From Maribacter sp. PR1 (GTDB lineage Bacteria > Bacteroidota > Bacteroidia > Flavobacteriales > Flavobacteriaceae): 64,000 bases of DNA. The stretch covers positions 62,001 through 126,000 of the forward strand of contig NZ_JAQPCG010000007.1 in NCBI RefSeq assembly GCF_028464145.1, written 5' to 3'. Shown in pieces: positions 61,729 through 64,000 of the stretch; the stretch's first letter is position 1, and every line of letters starts with the position of its first letter. Position numbers and translations under genes: made by a program. The notes beneath the pieces were generated by a model that made no database searches, had not been told where the DNA came from, and saw only the letters and a program-made list of their open reading frames with translations.

Positions 61729-61815
61729 ATGATTATTGAAACAAAGAAACCTAAAGTCCCTGAATTTAAATGGATTTATACAGAAAAAGATGCTCGAAAC
61801 TCGATTGACGCCTAA
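61729..61815 (+). other. 28-codon open frame in a long intergenic region
   Basis: The 346-nt gap between mnmA and the FAS1 gene (61546-61891) is very AT-rich, and I see no clear terminator or RNA gene in it. It holds one frame of 28 codons from an ATG to TAA with a protein-like composition (TKKPKVPEFKWIYTEKDAR). No ribosome-binding sequence is evident. It may be a small protein, a gene remnant or chance. Weakly supported. Confidence 0.15.
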
Positions 61816-61891
61816 ATCAATTTTAACAAAGCTTTAATTTCAATTATGATAATTTGTTTAAGTTTATTCATAAATAATTAAACAAAATACT

Positions 61892-63760
61892 ATGGAAACT
61901 TTTAAAACATTTTTAAAGCCGACCATTTTCCTCCTGATGGTTGCCTTAGTCGTTTCATGTAGCGACGACGACGATGGAGGCCCCCAAATGATGGACAACG
62001 ATAATATTGTCGAAACCGCACAAGCAACAGGTTCGTTAAGTACTTTAGTTTCTGCATTGACTAAAGCCGATGAAAGTGCCAACAATGACTTGATTACTAC
62101 TTTGAGCAACGAAAAAGTAGATTTTACAGTTTTGGCACCATCAAATGACGCATTTACAAGTCTATTAAATAGATTGGATGGATTTGATTCGTTGGACGAT
62201 TTTAATAGCGAACAATTACAAGATTTGCTTGCGACCATTCTAACCTATCATGTGGTTTCTGGTGCAGCTGTCACTTCTGATCAGCTGACAGCAGGTCAAA
62301 CAATTGCTACAGTTCAAGGGGAAAACCTAACCGTAAGTTTGGAAGGAGGTGTTTCCTTTATTGACGCAGCTGGAGAAATGGCTTCTGTAACTACTGCCGA
62401 TGTTCAAACTGAAAATGGAGTAGTACATATAATTGATAAAGTGCTTATCCCTCAGGCTGCCTTGGACGCTTTAAGTGATGTTCTGTTAAGCTCCATTACC
62501 GACTTGGCAATATCAGTTCCCGACCTTAGTATTTTAGTGGATGCTTTAGTGGCAGCCGACGGGGATTTACCTGACGTATTGGCAACTGGAGGCCCATATA
62601 CCGTATTTGCACCAACAAACGCTGCTTTTGAGGCGTTCTTAGAAGAGAACAATTTTGCAAGTTTGGACGCGGTTCCAGTACCAGTTCTTACTCAGGTACT
62701 ATTAAATCATGTTGTGAGTGGAACAAATTTATCCACAGACCTGACTACAAGTTATGTTTCTTCATTATCAACAGCTGGTCCAAATGATAGTAACCTCAGT
62801 CTTTTTATAAATACCGAAAGTGGTGTAGTAATTAATGGAGTTTCAGAAGTAACCTCTGCTGATAACAAGGCTATCAATGGTGTAGTACATATTGTTAACG
62901 AGGTCATTGGTCTACCAAATATAGTCGACCATGCAGTAGCAAATCCAGACTTATCTTCATTAGTTGGAGCTCTTACCACAGATGGTAACACAACTTTTAC
63001 CGACTTGCTTTCCGATCCTGAGACAGATTTCACTGTTTTTGCACCTTCAAATATGGCATTTGAAAGTTTTATGAATCCAGATGCTAATGATTTGAATTCA
63101 ATATTATCCAATCATGTAATTTCAGGAACAGCGGCAGATTCTGGTAGTTTGACCAACATGTATGTAAATAGTTTAGCTACCAACGCGGACGGTGATAACT
63201 TAAGTCTTTACATAAATGTAGATGATGGTGTCCAGATAAATGGCACAAGTACGGTTGCAGCAGCAGATATTGTAGCAACGAACGGAATAATACACGCCGT
63301 GGATACTGTTATTGATTTACCAACGGTAGTTACCTTCGCAACCGCTGATCCTAACTTTAGTTCCTTAGTAGGAGCGCTTACTAGCGAAGGTCAACCAGAT
63401 TTCGTTTCCGTATTAAGTACTTCTGGTGAAGCACCCGCACCTTTTACAGTATTCGCCCCTGTGAACGATGCTTTTGCAGCTTTATCCGAAGTTCCAAGTG
63501 GAGATGTTTTAACCGCAGTACTTAACCACCATGTTATTGCTGAAGCAAATATTGTTTCTGGTGATTTAAGTGATGGCCTAGTTTCACCTGCGACTTTAGA
63601 AGGTGACACACTTACATTTAGTATTGATTCTGAAAGTAATGTGACAATAACCGATGGGTCAGGTAATACTGATATTGGAATTATTGCGGTGGATGTGCAA
63701 GCCAATAACGGCGTTATCCATGCCATAAATAAAGTTATGATACCAGACACCAATAACTAA
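61892..63760 (+). CDS. four-domain fasciclin (FAS1) lipoprotein
   Basis: A 622-residue lipoprotein. The lipobox ends at ALVVSC near residue 23 and is followed by an acidic stretch (SDDDDGG). Four FAS1 domains follow at about 45-190, 200-345, 346-478 and 479-618. Each shows the H1 box (DFTVLAPSNDAF, PYTVFAPTNAAF, DFTVFAPSNMAF, PFTVFAPVNDAF) and an H2-like NGVVHI or NGVIHA motif near its end. FAS1 proteins mediate adhesion at the cell surface. Domains 2-4 resemble one another most, suggesting internal duplication. It stands alone with a strong terminator. Confidence 0.93.
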   Translation: METFKTFLKPTIFLLMVALVVSCSDDDDGGPQMMDNDNIVETAQATGSLSTLVSALTKADESANNDLITTLSNEKVDFTVLAPSNDAFTSLLNRLDGFDSLDDFNSEQLQDLLATILTYHVVSGAAVTSDQLTAGQTIATVQGENLTVSLEGGVSFIDAAGEMASVTTADVQTENGVVHIIDKVLIPQAALDALSDVLLSSITDLAISVPDLSILVDALVAADGDLPDVLATGGPYTVFAPTNAAFEAFLEENNFASLDAVPVPVLTQVLLNHVVSGTNLSTDLTTSYVSSLSTAGPNDSNLSLFINTESGVVINGVSEVTSADNKAINGVVHIVNEVIGLPNIVDHAVANPDLSSLVGALTTDGNTTFTDLLSDPETDFTVFAPSNMAFESFMNPDANDLNSILSNHVISGTAADSGSLTNMYVNSLATNADGDNLSLYINVDDGVQINGTSTVAAADIVATNGIIHAVDTVIDLPTVVTFATADPNFSSLVGALTSEGQPDFVSVLSTSGEAPAPFTVFAPVNDAFAALSEVPSGDVLTAVLNHHVIAEANIVSGDLSDGLVSPATLEGDTLTFSIDSESNVTITDGSGNTDIGIIAVDVQANNGVIHAINKVMIPDTNN

Positions 63761-63780
63761 ACCAATTTTACCAAAGTTAA

Positions 63781-63807
63781 AAGAGCCGCTTCATGCGGCT
63801 TTTTTTA
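63781..63807 (+). terminator. terminator of FAS1 gene
   Basis: AGCCGC, loop TTCAT, GCGGCT then TTTTTTT, about 24 nt after the stop. The remaining 190 nt to the window end are AT-rich with a 12-nt T run and show no gene. Confidence 0.88.
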
Positions 63808-64000
63808 GTTAAAAATATTATATAAGTATGTTTTATTATCATTGCTAAACTATCTAATTTGAGTTAATTCAAACTGGTTAATTCTATTCTAACATCAGCT
63901 TATTATTCTTTAGCATACAAATAACCTTACTTTACAACCCTTTTTTTTTTTTAGGAAACTAAAACTTCATATTTACATCCCCAAATCTTACCAAACCATA

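Noticed and set aside
63391-63753. Antisense open frames opposite the FAS1 gene (also 62752-63111)
   Set aside because: They follow the codon pattern of the FAS1 repeats and show no protein-like motif.
1-64000. CRISPR arrays, rRNA, tRNA and insertion sequences
   Set aside because: No regularly spaced direct repeats, no cloverleaf-type T-arm sequences in noncoding DNA and no transposase-like proteins were seen by eye; a computed search was not possible.

Overview
The window looks like a chromosomal segment of a marine-type Bacteroidota, most likely a member of Flavobacteriaceae. It is AT-rich. Several genes are preceded by the Bacteroidota -7 box TAnnTTTG, in two cases with a well-spaced upstream TTG. 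Many products carry lipoprotein signals ending in SC, and the content is typical of the group: PorT-like barrels, GIN/DUF4097 proteins, FAS1 lipoproteins, ECF sigma factors, and PyrR, Lon and S1 of Bacteroidota type. I see no tRNA, rRNA, CRISPR array, insertion sequence or prophage. The assignment to family is inference; no marker comparison was run.

Layout. At 1-4645 (minus) lies an ebo cluster, eboA-B-C-D-E, with eboE cut by the window edge. 4740-14742 is mostly housekeeping: miaE; then sixA-ppk1, pdxH, pyrR-pyrB-(STAS-like)-rnz, rpsA, a Kbp-like LysM protein and cmk. lon and a hexapeptide acetyltransferase follow. 18143-21101 is a four-gene plus-strand module: ECF sigma factor, one-pass membrane protein (putative anti-sigma), a DUF4097-type secreted beta-solenoid and a GIN-domain (DUF2807) protein. 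21139-27774 (minus) holds an MFS transporter, an M48 lipoprotein protease, a GH31 glucosidase and glgB. 27939-37936 is mixed: collagen-like lipoprotein, msrB, lpdA, GSDH-type dehydrogenase, aroQ, two surface proteins, xerD, NDH-2 and an exported M20 hydrolase. 38060-39208 is a second ECF sigma factor with a multi-pass membrane partner.

42011-48866 is a compact six-gene operon (SpoIIM-like, membrane protein, DUF4129, DUF4350, MoxR ATPase, DUF58) with an RDD gene diverging from its start. Start/stop codons overlap or nearly abut at every junction. It resembles MoxR/DUF58 loci of other phyla and has no settled function. 50394-58771 gathers exported enzymes suggestive of oxidative (3-keto) glycoside breakdown: a Gfo/Idh/MocA oxidoreductase with a Sec-type signal, an M28 peptidase, a DUF1080 hydrolase and a 1136-residue lipoprotein with a propeller, HEAT repeats and a C-terminal cytochrome c. 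The window ends with a lipocalin-like lipoprotein, an NMO/FabK-like flavoenzyme, mnmA and a four-FAS1-domain lipoprotein.

The best candidates for under-described biology are the ebo cluster, the MoxR-DUF58-SpoIIM-RDD membrane system, and the ECF-controlled pair of repeat proteins. I found no clear evidence of a wholly new defence or mobile system.
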